Assembly (NCBI RefSeq): GCF_050908995.1
Contig: NC_135133.1
Location: forward strand, 1,282,001-1,346,000
Source of the DNA: Andrena cerasifolii
Lineage: Eukaryota > Arthropoda > Insecta > Hymenoptera > Andrenidae
Length of the DNA: 64,000 bases
Reading direction: 5' to 3'
The notes under the pieces are model-generated. The model did not search any database. It was not told where the DNA came from and saw nothing but the letters and a program-made list of their open reading frames with translations. Made by a program: the position numbers and the translations under genes. Shown here piece after piece: positions 1 to 11,426 of the stretch; position 1 is the first letter of the stretch; each line of letters begins with the position of its first letter.

Positions 1-1770
1 CTGAAGTTGGCACTCTCGCGAGTATCGAACAAGATTGACGCTTTGATATTGACGTTTTGACTTCTTCCGAGACGGGGAGAACGGTTTTCCGTGGGGACGC
101 CGTGAGTCGTCAAACGTCATTCCGATACAACGTTCAGCAATGCCGATTCGACTTGGAGCTGCAAGAAGCATCGAGGGGCACGTCGGATTTGGGGAACCGT
201 CATCTCAAGAGGCCGAGTTAGGACGTTATAGAGGGAGCGTCGGAGTGTTGGTGGTGGATGTGCGACTCCGACAGGGACGCAGGGACGTCCAGGAGTACAC
301 GGACCACACCAAGGGTTGGTGGGTGTACGGCTCTGGGTGGCAGTCAGGGATCCATACAGTTGTGTTGCTGGCGAACGGCGTCCCCAGGAGCGCGGGCACC
401 ACCGAAACAGCGAGGCGCTTGGTGGGCGCAGAATTACTGAAGCCGCGACGGAGGGAGTTCGGGGGCGAATACCGTCGCAGGATCGCTTAATCCCCGAGAG
501 AGAGAACCCCGAAGAGCTGAATCGTTCAGTCGAGAGTACGGGACGTTCGTCAACTGAGGAGATGCATTTCTTCCGGACGTTAAGATCCCCACGAAGGAAA
601 ATGGTTGAAGAGACGGGGAGTTTGAAGGCTCCAAGTGACATAGGTGTCAAGAAACGAAGATCTGAACGAAGAGTCGGAAAATTAGTTGTAAGCTAATCAG
701 TGGACTGGGCTGCGGAGGCTACCTTCGTAGCCCAGCTCCCCTTTTCTTGAGTTGTTTCAGAAAACACGAAACCCCACGACGAGGGACAGGGTGTCGGGGG
801 ACTGCCACCGCGACTCGGATGCGACACCGAATTCTCTGAATGTGCCACAATAGCGTGGTGGTCCGCAGCGGAGCGCGGACATACGTGGAATCGCTTCGCT
901 AGCCCCGCTGGTAGAGAGTCCCATGAGCTCCAGACGGGAAATGGTGTGCCCATTCACCGGACGGATGTGCGACGTAGTTGCACGGATCGCTCGGGGGGGG
1001 GGGGGGGGCATCGCGGAGACGGGGCCGCTGACGAGCGGCACAGGACGGTCCCCAGGAGCAGCACCAGAACCTTAGAAGAGGAATGGGGCCATCTTGAAGT
1101 TTGAGGGAGGGAGAAGAGGGCAAGAAGAAGTCCAGAAAGAAGAAAATGCAGACGAGCTGGGGTGCTGGGCAGATTGATCGGGGAAGGGGCCGATAACATC
1201 AACATGAGCTGTGATCCCCTGTTTTCAGTTCCGTCTCGCCTTTCCGTCTTCCCGGTTCTTTCAGCTCCAATGAATTCTCTCGAAAGGAAGTAAACGCTAA
1301 TGTTTCTTTGTTCCGTTTGCATGGAATCCGGAGCTGTGGCGGGATTGAAGTGCCAAGCTCTTACGGCCACCGGAAGGACATCGAGGATGAGTTCCGCGAT
1401 GAAGGTTTCGACGACGAGGAGGGAACGTCGCCGAAGCGGGAACGTCACCGAAGCACTGGAGACGAGGCAGCGCTGGAGTCTGGACGCTAGGGACTAGTTC
1501 GCGGACCAGCGGGTTCCTGAGGCTGCACGAAGGAGGATGCAGCGTCGGAGTGCTGGATTTCGTCGTGGGACAGGAAACCCACCATGGAGGCATCGTCGGA
1601 GCAGAGCTCCAGGAACGACGTGAGACAGGAAGCTCACCATGGAGGACTTTGCAGCAATAAGATTTCGTCACCCGTCCCGCTGTACCCGCGCGTTGCTCAG
1701 GGTTTTTCCGTATTTTTCCCCTGAGCGAGAAGGCAAATGCCGAGGCGGATGTCTGAGGAAGCCTCACAAA
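1..1770 (+). mobile_element. 3' remnant of a gypsy-like LTR retrotransposon
   Basis: From about 680 to 1770 this GC-rich block aligns in order with the 3' non-coding part of the complete gypsy element, about 33950-35070. Shared landmarks include a stretch reading atcagtggactg (about 693), the phrase gtgccacaatagcgtggtgg (840), cccggttctttcag (1252) and the cctgagcgagaaggcaaatg region (1720). The first 680 bases have similar composition but no clear match in the window and may be the upstream part of the same element. Open frames here overlap on both strands and match no family I recognise. No LTR is visible at the right end, so the copy is truncated there. A 16-base G run lies at 993-1008. 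Confidence 0.7.
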
Positions 1771-2029
1771 TACTGTACGTATAATAAATTGATGCAGAAA
1801 AAAAGACATTTCTAACGTTACTGTCACACTGAGTGAATGTAACCCACAGACTACCGTTGCAGTGAGTTTACTCTCCTGCTTCTGGAATACTAGCGATCCT
1901 TAGGGGGTGGGGGGGGGGGATTTATAGCAAAGATATCAAACTTTTTTCTCCGAAAGCCCTAATTCCCCATACTCTACCGTTCAGAAATTACTCTAGCGTA
2001 ACCCACTGTGGTCTCCGAGGGTTAATGAA
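1771..2029. other. AT-rich spacer with a possible TTAA-type element end
   Basis: No gene seen. The segment ends in gagggttaa (about 2008-2016), and reads inward as a TTAACCCTCGG end like the one at about 7830. Both are followed by short CACA/GTGG phrases, suggesting ends of one old TTAA-targeting family. The partner end was not found. Confidence 0.2.
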
Positions 2030-2335
2030 TTACTAATAAAAGATGATTTTTATCGCAAATGACTGATTATTACTTTAAACAAACCGATATTCGGCTACTT
2101 CCCTTACTATTCGACTTTTCCTTATAACTTGAAAACGGAAAGTTTCCCCAACGACTGCAACCACTAATAAAGTACCAAATAAGCAGTTTTCAATTCTTTT
2201 TCACGATTGAGTTAAAAAATAGCAAAAACAAATAATAGATGTAAAAAATATTAAATTATATATCATTAGAAAGGAATAATTTTATCCTATTTTTGCCACT
2301 AATTTCATTCCAATATCTTAAAAGAAACACCCAAA
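2030..2335 (+). repeat. dispersed repeat A, copy 1
   Basis: AT-rich stretch that matches 18190-18850 in the same orientation. Shared phrases include ccttataa followed by gaaa, gtttncccaac, actaccaaat/agtaccaaat, and atcattagaaaggaat near 2262. It is non-coding and its class is unknown. It matters because copy 2 carries an inserted hAT-like MITE while this copy does not, so it serves as a paralogous empty site. Confidence 0.6.
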
Positions 2336-2625
2336 TGTTACTGATTTCTTCAATCCGGCAGATAAACAGAGCACAATGTACATATAAAAAAAGGCTAGTC
2401 TTTTACTGTCTTCGACAGTCCTCGAAACCTCATACAACAATAGACCCTTTTTTCAAGTGCTCGAATAGGGTCTGTGCAGCCCATCGTTGCACTGGTGGGG
2501 CCATGGCTTGACGCTTTGTAGGAAATCCGGCATCGTCGCCAGCCTCCTCGTATTCGGGAGGGTTAATAGAATAATTTTACGGTACAAGCAACCCTATAGC
2601 ATTTACTGTTTCGACACCAAAGATG
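2336..2625. other. unassigned AT-rich sequence
   Basis: Nothing recognised. The open frames at 2293-2511 and 2487-2735 are short, overlap repeats and resemble no known protein. Confidence 0.5.
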
Positions 2626-3007
2626 TACAGTATTTCCTCGTTAGCGACTCGATTTTGTGTACACGATACCGACTCTTCGCTATCCCCACCACTTTTGTCT
2701 CACTCTTGCCCAGCGAAAGTTGGAGCGAGATGTAACGAGAGCGAGCGAGAGGCACTGAAAGCGAGCGAGGACGGTACGAGACCGACGACGCGTTGATGTT
2801 TTGTCTCGCTCCGTCTTTCGGACGCCTGACATTCTGTCCTTTGCGCTTGCGACCATCGCGCACGCTCGCCGCGCACGCAGTGTTCCATCTCGCTCCCCCC
2901 TCCGGCCAGAAAGAAGCGAGAAACGAACACTCGGAATTAGGGTTCTGTTCACGATACCGACTCAACGCCGGTCCCGACCAGCGAGTCACTAACGAGACAA
3001 TACTGTA
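2626..3007. mobile_element. MITE, TACAGTA family, copy 1
   Basis: The ends are inverted repeats of about 25 bp: TACAGTATTTCCTCGTTA at the left and its complement, with few changes, ending ATACTGTA at the right. Reading TA as the target duplication, the TIR starts CAGTAT, as in Tc1/mariner-like elements. The interior is GC-rich with many gagcgag phrases, so open frames appear on both strands; none resembles a transposase. The same family occurs at 15188-16045 and 37845-38272, and a shorter relative at 6654-6908. Confidence 0.8.
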
Positions 3008-3734
3008 CAAAGTTGAAAATTTTTAGTGTTTTTCAAAAACGAATGTCAGAAAAACTGAGGGTGATGGCGACAAACGGTTTGCGGCTTCGTTTTCAGCGTA
3101 CGAATCTCTATAAGAAACGGCTGTTGAATGTTACAAGTCCGAAAAAGTCAAATTTTGTCGAACTGTGTAATGTGTCGTTTTGACCATTTATCTTTGTTTG
3201 AGATTGCGAAAGTTGATGGGAGAGCGGGAACGTGGTTCGCGGTTGAGGTTATGGGTCGCGTGAAAGAACGGCAGTGATTGCGGTGAGATCTACCTCCGTC
3301 ACTTTATTTAAAACACAATTGAGAGTACACTGAGCGATGATGCTGAGGTAGAGTCGTAAATTCTACCCCTCACTGATGGTGAAAAGATACCGATCACTAC
3401 TTAAGACGAGCCTCGTGGCGTTTAGTTTCACTAGTTGAACGGAATTCTACAGCAGCCTTACACGTATGTTATTGATAGCAATGATTAACTGCTGAAAGTG
3501 AGATAATACGAAATGTATCCGCGTAGATATGCGACCACGCGGCGTCCCTTACAATTATATTAATTGAGGGCGCGTGAGCTGACACTTGATTGAGCTTTGT
3601 GAGTATTCAACACACACATTGCACTTGAAAGTGAACGATGAGAGTCGATTACATGAGTTTAATTCGCGACAAAGCTGAGTGAGCACAACACATGCTAAGC
3701 GTGCGCTGAGAAAACAAGAGAGACTAAAGTCCAT
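3008..3734. other. unassigned sequence
   Basis: No gene seen. About 3110-3140 (ctataagaaacggctgttga) recurs as an inverted copy at 7407-7434, so part of this stretch belongs to an old dispersed repeat. Confidence 0.4.
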
Positions 3735-3905
3735 TTCATATATATTGGCTGGTGAGTTTCGTGAGGGGTATTCTCCCACCACACCGCTTGCCTGCCTCGG
3801 TGCTCCTTCCTCACTCTCTCTCGGGCTACGCCTGCTCGTCGCGCGGTGGGGATTCGGTGCCCGTGAGGTATGCACACATGCAGCGAATCATCCCCACCAC
3901 TTTAA
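3735..3905 (+). repeat. repeat B, left part of a TIR element
   Basis: Matches 24415-24600 closely: atatattggctggtgagttt at the left, then cattctcccaccacaccgct-like text and cgcgcggtggggattcggtg. In the 24.4 kb copy this sequence is the left end of an element with 24-bp inverted ends. The right end is missing here, so this copy is truncated. The open frame across it (3679-4026) is not conserved protein. Confidence 0.65.
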
Positions 3906-5179
3906 CTACATAGACGGGACACGATTCCGAGTGTGTTCCGATTCACGTATACTGCGCAAAGACCGCAGCGCAGTCGCTACGCGCATTCATAGCGTTCCGT
4001 TTCCAACAGCGCATGAACCGCAGTAACGAAACGCAACGATTTTCGATGCGTTTGATGCTCGTGAGGTTGCGCGGGAATGTTCAAACTTACAATTAGCTAT
4101 GCAGTTGGATGGATTACGTTAAATTTAATTCGAGACATTTGGACGGTGGTCGAAGAACGCTTGCTAACTAAGTACATCGGTTAATTCGTCCTAAGAATCG
4201 GGGACCGACTCCTAACGAAATTTGATGGCTTTATTGGTTCCTGGATTTTCTCAACCCGAGTTTTTCTATTCTTCTTGAACAGTGGCAATTATTGAAAGCG
4301 AATATCATATTTTATGAGTTTTACAAGACGAACTGCTGCTTACCCAGCGAAATTTGGTAAGCAGATGTGTAAAGGAAAAATGAAGTTATTTATTATCCGC
4401 GTCCGGGGTAAATTGAAGGTTTTCAAGGCTATTGAATACAATCGTAGGCTCTCGTACGTCTTCTGGATTACAGTATAGCTGTAACGTTAGCATTATAAGA
4501 ACACGTTCGAAAAACTTAGCAGTAAAAGCGCTTAAGAAATAACAATGCGCGCCACGTATTTGCTTCCATTCTCATCTTCCGTTTCGACTCTGCCTAAAAC
4601 TTTCTAGATATGCCGTTCCCTTCGAAATTGGGTCCGTTGCGTTGGTTGCGTTTCATGCAATGTGTGCAAAGACTGCATAACCTGATTCGTAGAATTCCCT
4701 AGAATTCTCCACATCTAGCTCATGATGCGTGCAGCGACTACAGAAAATCAACCCATGGGCAGCTAATGCACATTGTGCGCGCATGCGTATTTGTCTCTTT
4801 ACGTGTACTTCTGTATTTCGAATTCGAATGTTAACAGCCCCACTAATTGTGAACTGGATTACATTAGGTAAACTATGGGCAAAATGATAAATCACACATA
4901 TTTTATGATTGGTCTTGTCACGCACAGTAATAATGGATGAAATAAAATACACGATTTCATTAAAAAAACAGTGACCTTGAAGTCTCCTTGACACCTCATT
5001 AAAACAAAAAAAAAACAAATTAATCCAAAAAGTGAACTTCCTAAAGTATATCAACAGATCCTTCTAACATTTCTTGATGTCATCAACATTTTTGAAAATA
5101 TGTATTCAATTCTCAAGCTTGATATGCTTGAGTCTATAAGATAGCGATAGCAAAGAGCTGGCGCAAGGAAATAATTGAA
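3906..5179. other. unassigned sequence
   Basis: No gene, RNA or repeat recognised in this 1.3 kb. The minus-strand frame at 4653-5054 has no recognisable domain. Confidence 0.4.
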
Positions 5180-5735
5180 GACTACTGCAAAACGGAAGCA
5201 GCTCTATAATTTTCTGAAACTGTGTTACAGATAGTATTGAATGTAAAAAAAAAAATAACTGCAAGTTAACTGAAGATGAAAATCGTTCTGTAGTTTCTGA
5301 CACAGATGACGATAATCAAACAAATGAACTTTCTGGCTTTTTTATGATTTAGTAAGCTTATTTCACTATAATTTTTCTAAAATTGTGTAGATTCGTGGTT
5401 TCTGATACGTTTCTATGTACTAATACATAGCTTTATAATATGTACAATAATGTTTAATCTAATTATTTACCCGCGACAAGTGGATGTTTATAGAATTAAT
5501 GCAACAAGTGGGCAGCTTGAAATTTTAAAAATTCACCCTATCATAGAGAAAATATCTTCTTACTTAAGTAGTAATAGTGCTAAATGCTGTATTAATATGT
5601 GGATTTTAAGTGTGTAAAATACATTGAGCATATATCTAAAAAAAAAAATGTATTAACACTGTTTTTATCAGTTTTCCGAAAGTTAATACATTTGGAGCTG
5701 CCACCTTTTTGCTGAAAAGTCTTCGATTGGTAGTG
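5180..5735 (+). repeat. dispersed repeat C, copy 1
   Basis: Aligns in the same orientation with 45416-45965 over about 550 bp. Shared landmarks: acagatgacgataatcaaa, tactaatacatagctt, aaaattcaccntntcatag, attgagcatatatctaaa and ttggagctgcc. The copies are clearly diverged. Short coding-like text ending in aspartates and QRNEL then a stop can be read in copy 2, so it might be the 3' end of a transposase gene plus UTR, but the family is not identifiable. Confidence 0.65.
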
Positions 5736-6653
5736 AAAAGTCGTAGAATATGGACCTTCCCATGTATTAACATTTTTCCTCCCTGTCATAGTTACTTCAA
5801 TTCCAATTACGTTTCATGACTTATCAGTTGTTCCCCAATAAACATTCCTTTGAACAGCTGGCCGTGTAACGGCGCAGCATAGAGGGTGCCCTGAAATAAT
5901 AGAGGGCATAAGAGAGCTTATTATAGGGAAACTTTGCTCGGGCATTATATAACACAGAAGCTGTCTCGAAGGCAAAGGCTTCCTTTGGGACAGCGAGGTG
6001 GTATGAAATTAAGGAACAATGGATAATTGAATCCCCTTGCAACAATTATGTGGACGTTGAAGTTAGCCGCGGCACGTTACGGTAGTAATAGTTGCGTCCG
6101 CCATTATTCGTGTACGATTAATAGTGATAATTATATTAACTGATAACACTCTCTGCTGCGTTTCTAAAGTGCGAGGAAAACGTTGAGATAATATGTATAG
6201 GTAAAATTAATAGTGTAGATTTTATTAATTAATAAGTCTTCCTGTTGTGTTTATAGTATCAAAGGAAAATATTAAGATAATATGTATAGTAGGGTGCCAC
6301 TTATTTACTAAGTAAAAAAATTCAAATTTTCCGTGGGACCCCCCTAATTTTGTTTCATTTGATCTAATATAGTGATGTGTAAAGGTTCAGCTTATCGAAT
6401 AACATTAAACCGTGGCGATTTGACCTTTAACTTTAAAAGATTACAAATAAATCTTGCAAACAACGAAAATTAAGGAATGCAATAGCAACCACCGCTATTC
6501 CATTTTACTTTTATTGTTCCGTAAAAGCGTCGTTATCTCTAACGTTTATGCAAATCACCGGATATCAAATCAGTTATAAACGCAGCATAATCAATTCTTC
6601 ACTTTGATATGTTACGGAATTATGAATTATTTTTTTAATTCGATAAATTAGAA
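5736..6653. other. unassigned AT-rich sequence
   Basis: No gene seen. The minus-strand frame at 5824-6045 matches nothing I recognise. Confidence 0.4.
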
Positions 6654-6908
6654 TACAGTAAATTCTCGTTACCAGCCCGTTCCTACTATGCGTTAAGAGC
6701 CCGGCGACTATCCCCACCATTTCTTGGAATCCTTCGGACAGAGTGAGAAAACCCAATGAGCGAGCGAGAGGAAACGGAAGAGCCGACGGGAACTTCGTGT
6801 CAACTCTTTCGTTTCCACTCGCGCCATTGGCCACGCGAAATAGCGTCCACAACGCGTTAGGAGCCCACCCAGCCCCTTTGGTCGAGCTGGTAACGAGGAT
6901 TTACTGTA
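6654..6908. mobile_element. MITE, TACAGTA family, short variant
   Basis: A 255-bp element whose ends form an inverted repeat of 23 bp with one mismatch: TACAGTAAATTCTCGTTACC at the left and the complement ending GATTTACTGTA at the right. The extreme ends match the other TACAGTA elements, but the interior differs and the TIR continues into ACCAGC. TA is the likely target duplication. The phrase ctatccccaccat inside is shared with the longer family members. Confidence 0.8.
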
Positions 6909-8229
6909 TAAGTATATAGGATTTGGAAGACAGTTGGGACATTTGAAATGAGATTAATCCTTCAATAAATATTTGAAAATGTAATTTTTTGTTAACCCTT
7001 ATGTCAATAACCAAAAGTCCCTGCGTTGTTCAATAACCAGGGTACCCACTAGGGTGTAGCAAAAAACACTTTTTTCGTCGGACAATAGTGCGGAAAACTT
7101 GCCCACCCGTGCCAGTAATACATGTGTAAAATTTCAGCTCATTCGGTTAATATCTTCTGTTCTGAACCTCGCCTTGAATTTTCACAATTTTAGTGAAAAA
7201 TACCAAAATGTTGACAAACGCGGAATATGTAACGGTTTCGTTTCTGTGGCGTTCTGATGCGTGTAATATAACGTAAAAGTACTTCTTATTGCTTGAAACC
7301 AATATGGAGGGATGTGTTGTGCTGTGAAACGCAGGGAAACACATCGCTAAAGACTGGACGTACAGTAACACGCACCTCGTTCCCGTTCCACGTATCACAA
7401 TTCAAACGTAACATTCAATAGCCGTTTCTTATAGACTTGTCTGCGTTGAGAAAAATTGTAGCTAAAAATATTCTATCCTCCCAATGGCCCACCTTTTCTC
7501 ACATCTGAATTCGTCAGCGCGCGCTTTTGTTTTAATATACCAACGCGTGTTTATATTCGAGAGATACGGGATTGGTCTCGAATTTGACCTGAGGACGAAG
7601 CAGGGCGGCATTTTTTGTAAGAGCAAAAACTACAAGAATTACGGAGGGAAAGCAAATGTGTAGAGAGAAGTGTCAATTAATTTAAACAGAACAGGTGCGG
7701 CATTTTTCTTCTCTCTTTATTATTTCCATTTATATTTATTTATTCTTTCATCATACACGAGGCACTTACAGCCAAAGGGGTGCAAGTGACATCTTTTAAC
7801 CTTTTGAATTAAGAACAGAAGTAGTTAGTTAACCCTCGGTTGTCACACCTACTTTTTCTATCGCCGTTGTCACACTGGGTCAATTTGACCTTGCCAATTT
7901 TCAATCAGTTGTTATTTAAAAACTATTTGTTAAATTAATTCTCAAAAATTCTGAGATAAAGTTTGAACACTGTAGGATTTATGCCCATTGTTGAAAGTTG
8001 ACACTTAAAATGTTTTCTTTTACATCACCAAAAATTAAAACACGCGATTTAAAATTCTGCACGAAAAATACATATAATCATAGACACGTGTTTGCACACA
8101 GATCAGAAGTATACGTCACGATATTTTTACCGCTTTTAGGTGCTCATATTAGTAGTCTACAGGTAACATAAAAATACATACTCCCATATCTTTTGAATTC
8201 TGACTTCTTTCCTTATTTTTTGGGATTAT
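6909..8229. other. unassigned sequence with old repeat fragments
   Basis: No gene seen. Positions 7407-7434 are an inverted match to 3110-3140. Positions about 7490-7590 resemble the right arm of the inverted-repeat element at 35859-36141 (cttttgttttnaa, then cgcgtgt and gagagata). Near 7830, TTAACCCTCGG looks like one end of a TTAA-type element. Confidence 0.35.
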
Positions 8230-9100
8230 GTCACACTGCGGCAATGGGTCGCAGTGCGACTGGTCGCTAGACGCCCTCCGGGAGCAATCTAGCGACCGGT
8301 GGTCGCATTGCCCAGCCTGCGACTAGGTATAATGGGAAACAGACCCTCATCGCATTGTGTTGTCTCTCGAGTAGCCTAGGCTGGTACTCAAACAGACTCG
8401 CGTCAGGCTCCTACGTCTGGCGTAAACCCGACGATCGCAGTCGCTTGTAGGAGAACAGATACATGCTTTCCCATTGTACCAGTGTACTGCGACCAATCGC
8501 AGCGACCAATCGCGGGTAGGAGATCCTACCTTAAGGCAGCAGGTGTTTATACGTGATGGCTTATGGGCAGTGTTATCTGATCCGCGGCGGATCCGCTCCG
8601 CGCCGCGAAATTCGTGTTGGTTTGGGGGAGCCCTTATCTGACCCGTGGCGGATCCGCTCCGCGCCGCGAAATTCGGGTTGGTTTGAGGGAGCCTTTAGAG
8701 GAGTCAAGCTTTTGGTCGCCGCGGCTAACCGCCTGCTAGGAGATTCCGCCACAATAGCGGAAAGCAGACACTCATCGCATTGTGTTGCGTCTCGAGTAGC
8801 CTAGGTAGCTGCCGAGGCAGACGCACTGGCACAGCGGTCGGAAGACGCGTCTAGGAAAACAGATGCATGCTTCTCCATAAGAGCGGTGCTTAGGATTTGG
8901 CCGCCGCGGCGAATCGCGTCTAGGAAATCCTACCTTAAAGGCTCCCTCAAACCAACGCGAATATCCGCTCCGCGCCGCGGATTAGATATAGCTGTAGTTT
9001 TTGATACGTGGCTGCTTATGGGCAGCCTTATCAGATAACACTGCCCATAAGCCACCGCGGATAAAAAACTGCTGCCTTATCTGATCCGCTTAAGGGTCTT
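8230..9100. repeat. GC-rich composite block of direct and inverted repeats
   Basis: Several layers of repetition. (1) A 61-bp unit occurs twice in tandem at 8573-8633 and 8634-8693. (2) An inverted partial copy lies at about 8939-8985. (3) About 8330-8545 is repeated directly at about 8755-8945, sharing cctcatcgcattgtgttg-like text and tcgagtagcctagg. (4) 8531-8585 is the inverted partner of about 9035-9085 (ttatgggcagtgttatctga). The whole reads as a foldback-type DNA element with internal duplications. No transposase frame; the frame at 8553-8804 only reads through the repeats. Confidence 0.65.
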
Positions 9101-10303
9101 TCAACGTCTATGCAATGCCGAACGTTGTATGTCATATTTCGGTGTTGCTAAGGAACAGTTAGTGTATAATAGTCTCATTTCGTACAAATAAAACTTGGGT
9201 TTTAATGCACGTATGAACAAATCAATACTAAATACTAAAGAATTATGTTATAGTCCCGAAAATATAAAATATTTAATTGAAATTTTCAGAAACACGCCAC
9301 TCTTTACGCTTACCGCGCAGTTACTTCTATTTCAAAACTTCGCATGCGATACGCTACGTCTTCCCAACGTCCAATCGATCTCAAATTTTGCACAAATTAT
9401 TTGTTTATGAAATGAAAAAAAAAAAATAGAGGGCAGCGTGTAAAAAGTTTTATGGTCGAAAAATAAGGTCCACCCTAATGCACAGCGTGCATGAACTGGC
9501 GTGTGACACGTTGATCTGTTTCGTCGGATCGTGTCGAAATAAGTGCAAATTCACACCTGCACTCCAGACGCGCGCGCCGGGAACGCGCAATCGCCCTTTA
9601 TCACGTCGGAGACTTTACACGTAGGTACAGTTTTGCAGCGTACACCTGGAGTTTGCGCTCCAAATCTGTAAAAAAAACTGTCCGTCGAAAGCCGGTTATT
9701 CGCACCTATTACAAACGAAATACGAGTGCACCTTGCAATCAAATTAGTCGAGAATTAAGAAACAGTTTAACATTAATTTTGCTAATCAAAGTCATTTAAA
9801 TACGATTTTGTTTGAGGTCGTTGATGTTGTTACGCGAGGGCGTTAAATTTTAAGCGACCGAGCGGATTTGTCTAATTTCTTCCACGTAACGCTTAACGAA
9901 TTTAGATAGATTTGTTTTTGGGATACGTACTTATTGGAAATGGGTTATGAAATAAACTGTAAAACAGTATATTCTTTATAAACTCTAGTTTATTTTACTC
10001 AGCTCGGAAGGACGTCGTATCGTGCTGAAGGCAAGACTCGAAGTGAAGAGAAAACGCAAAGGCAATTCGAAAAGTCCGTTGTCCACTTGAAAAGGGACAG
10101 GCCTGCGTTCTGTCTCTTACCCTTGCAGTTAGAATAAGGATTCCCTAACAGACCCATGGGCCCGCTGGCCTCTGGTTTATTGCTTTTGTCAGCGGTTCTC
10201 ATACGTAACCAAATTCATTTTTGTGTTACCAACAATCCAACAGTACTTGCTACAACCAATACAGGTTGACCCGTCAGGAAATGGTATTTCGAGGGAGACT
10301 GGT
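9101..10303. other. unassigned sequence
   Basis: No gene recognised. It contains short CpG-rich patches around 9560-9600, and minus-strand frames at 9551-9742 and 9999-10202 with no recognisable domain. Confidence 0.4.
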
Positions 10304-10591
10304 TTAACCCTTAACTGGTATACTGTTTTTGGCAAACGTGACTGGTATACTGGGGTCGTGGCAGACCCCAAATAAAAAAGGACATAGAAATTTGTAAAGT
10401 CGACACTAGAGCAACCACTATGAATATTTTGTTCGTAGGTAATGTAAAAAATAATAGAAGCGTAGAAAGTTAAACTATTATTTTAAAATTAATTAGAAAT
10501 TCAGTTTACCAACTTAGACAACCGAAAATTGTTAATCGAACTTTGGGTGCTTGGGGTCACGAGCGACCCCAGGATACCAGTTAAGGGTTAA
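10304..10591. mobile_element. MITE flanked by TTAA, piggyBac-like ends
   Basis: The 280-bp element at 10308-10587 is flanked by TTAA on both sides (10304-10307 and 10588-10591). Its inverted ends begin CCCTTAACTGGTATAC at the left and finish ATACCAGTTAAGGG at the right, with a further inverted GGGGTC/GACCCC pair inside. A TTAA target and TIRs beginning CCC are the known pattern of piggyBac-type elements. There is no transposase, so it would be non-autonomous. Confidence 0.8.
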
Positions 10592-10868
10592 GAGAAATAA
10601 CACTTGAATTACGTGAAAATTACCATGTATTACAATAAAAGAAAAGGGAAATCAAGGTGGTACATAGATGGGGAGTCAATACATGGGTTTCAAAAGAGTC
10701 ATAAAAGACTCACAAAGGTTAGATCGCCGGATTTAGAATTTACAATATTCGGTGCGGTTTCGGTTCACTGTTGAATATGATAACGTACTTTAAAACACTC
10801 ACCGACCTCGCACACGTAATTGTTAGGTTTTAATACCTATTACTTTCCTTCTTTCTTTCGCTCGAGCG

Positions 10869-10894
10869 CTCTCTCTCTCTCTCTCTCTCTCTCT
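10869..10894. repeat. (CT)13 microsatellite
   Basis: Uninterrupted CT dinucleotide run. The rest of 10592-11244 shows no gene. Confidence 0.95.
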
Positions 10895-11244
10895 GCGTGA
10901 TCTGGAACGCTGGGCGCCGGTACAACATGTTGCAACGCAGGATACGTCGAACAGTATACTGATGTTATAGTGTTAACAGTTTTTAAAATTACATCGGAGT
11001 TGAAGTAACGGTTTAACTTTTAAACATGAGAATGGAACAAGTATAATGATTTAAAATAATGAGTAACGTAATAATTGAGTCTCCACGGGGACTGAGTCTT
11101 TCCACGTTAAGTATTAACTATTCACGATGGAACTCTAGCTCGCACCCCTAATATAATAGGGCAATATGTCCCTCGGGCAGAACGTCCACGCACAACGCGA
11201 CTTAACAGCCGACTGCCCCGAGCGTTCGCAGGGTAGGCCCGAGC

Positions 11245-11426
11245 TGTGATGCCAGATCGGGGACGGGTTCCCTCGAGAATTTCCCCCACCTCGCGCACAC
11301 AACGCCGGAGCTGCGTGTCTGTGAGTTGGACTCCGAAGCGCCGAGCTCACGGACACGCTGCTCCGGCGTAGTATGCGCGAGGTGGGGGAAATTCTCGAGG
11401 GAACCCGTCCCCGATCTGGCATCACA
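11245..11426. repeat. long GC-rich hairpin
   Basis: Two arms of about 80 bp form a near-perfect inverted repeat around a short loop near 11330. The left arm begins tgtgatgccagatcggggac and the right arm ends in its complement. Arm identity is high, with a few changes near the loop. The open frames at 11135-11629, 11202-11531 and 11373-11585 are by-products of this structure. It could be a small foldback element; no target duplication was identified. Confidence 0.8.

Noticed and set aside
1..696. Genes at the left edge (177 aa minus, 116 and 126 aa plus)
   Set aside because: Overlapping frames in GC-rich DNA next to a gypsy remnant, without recognisable domains.
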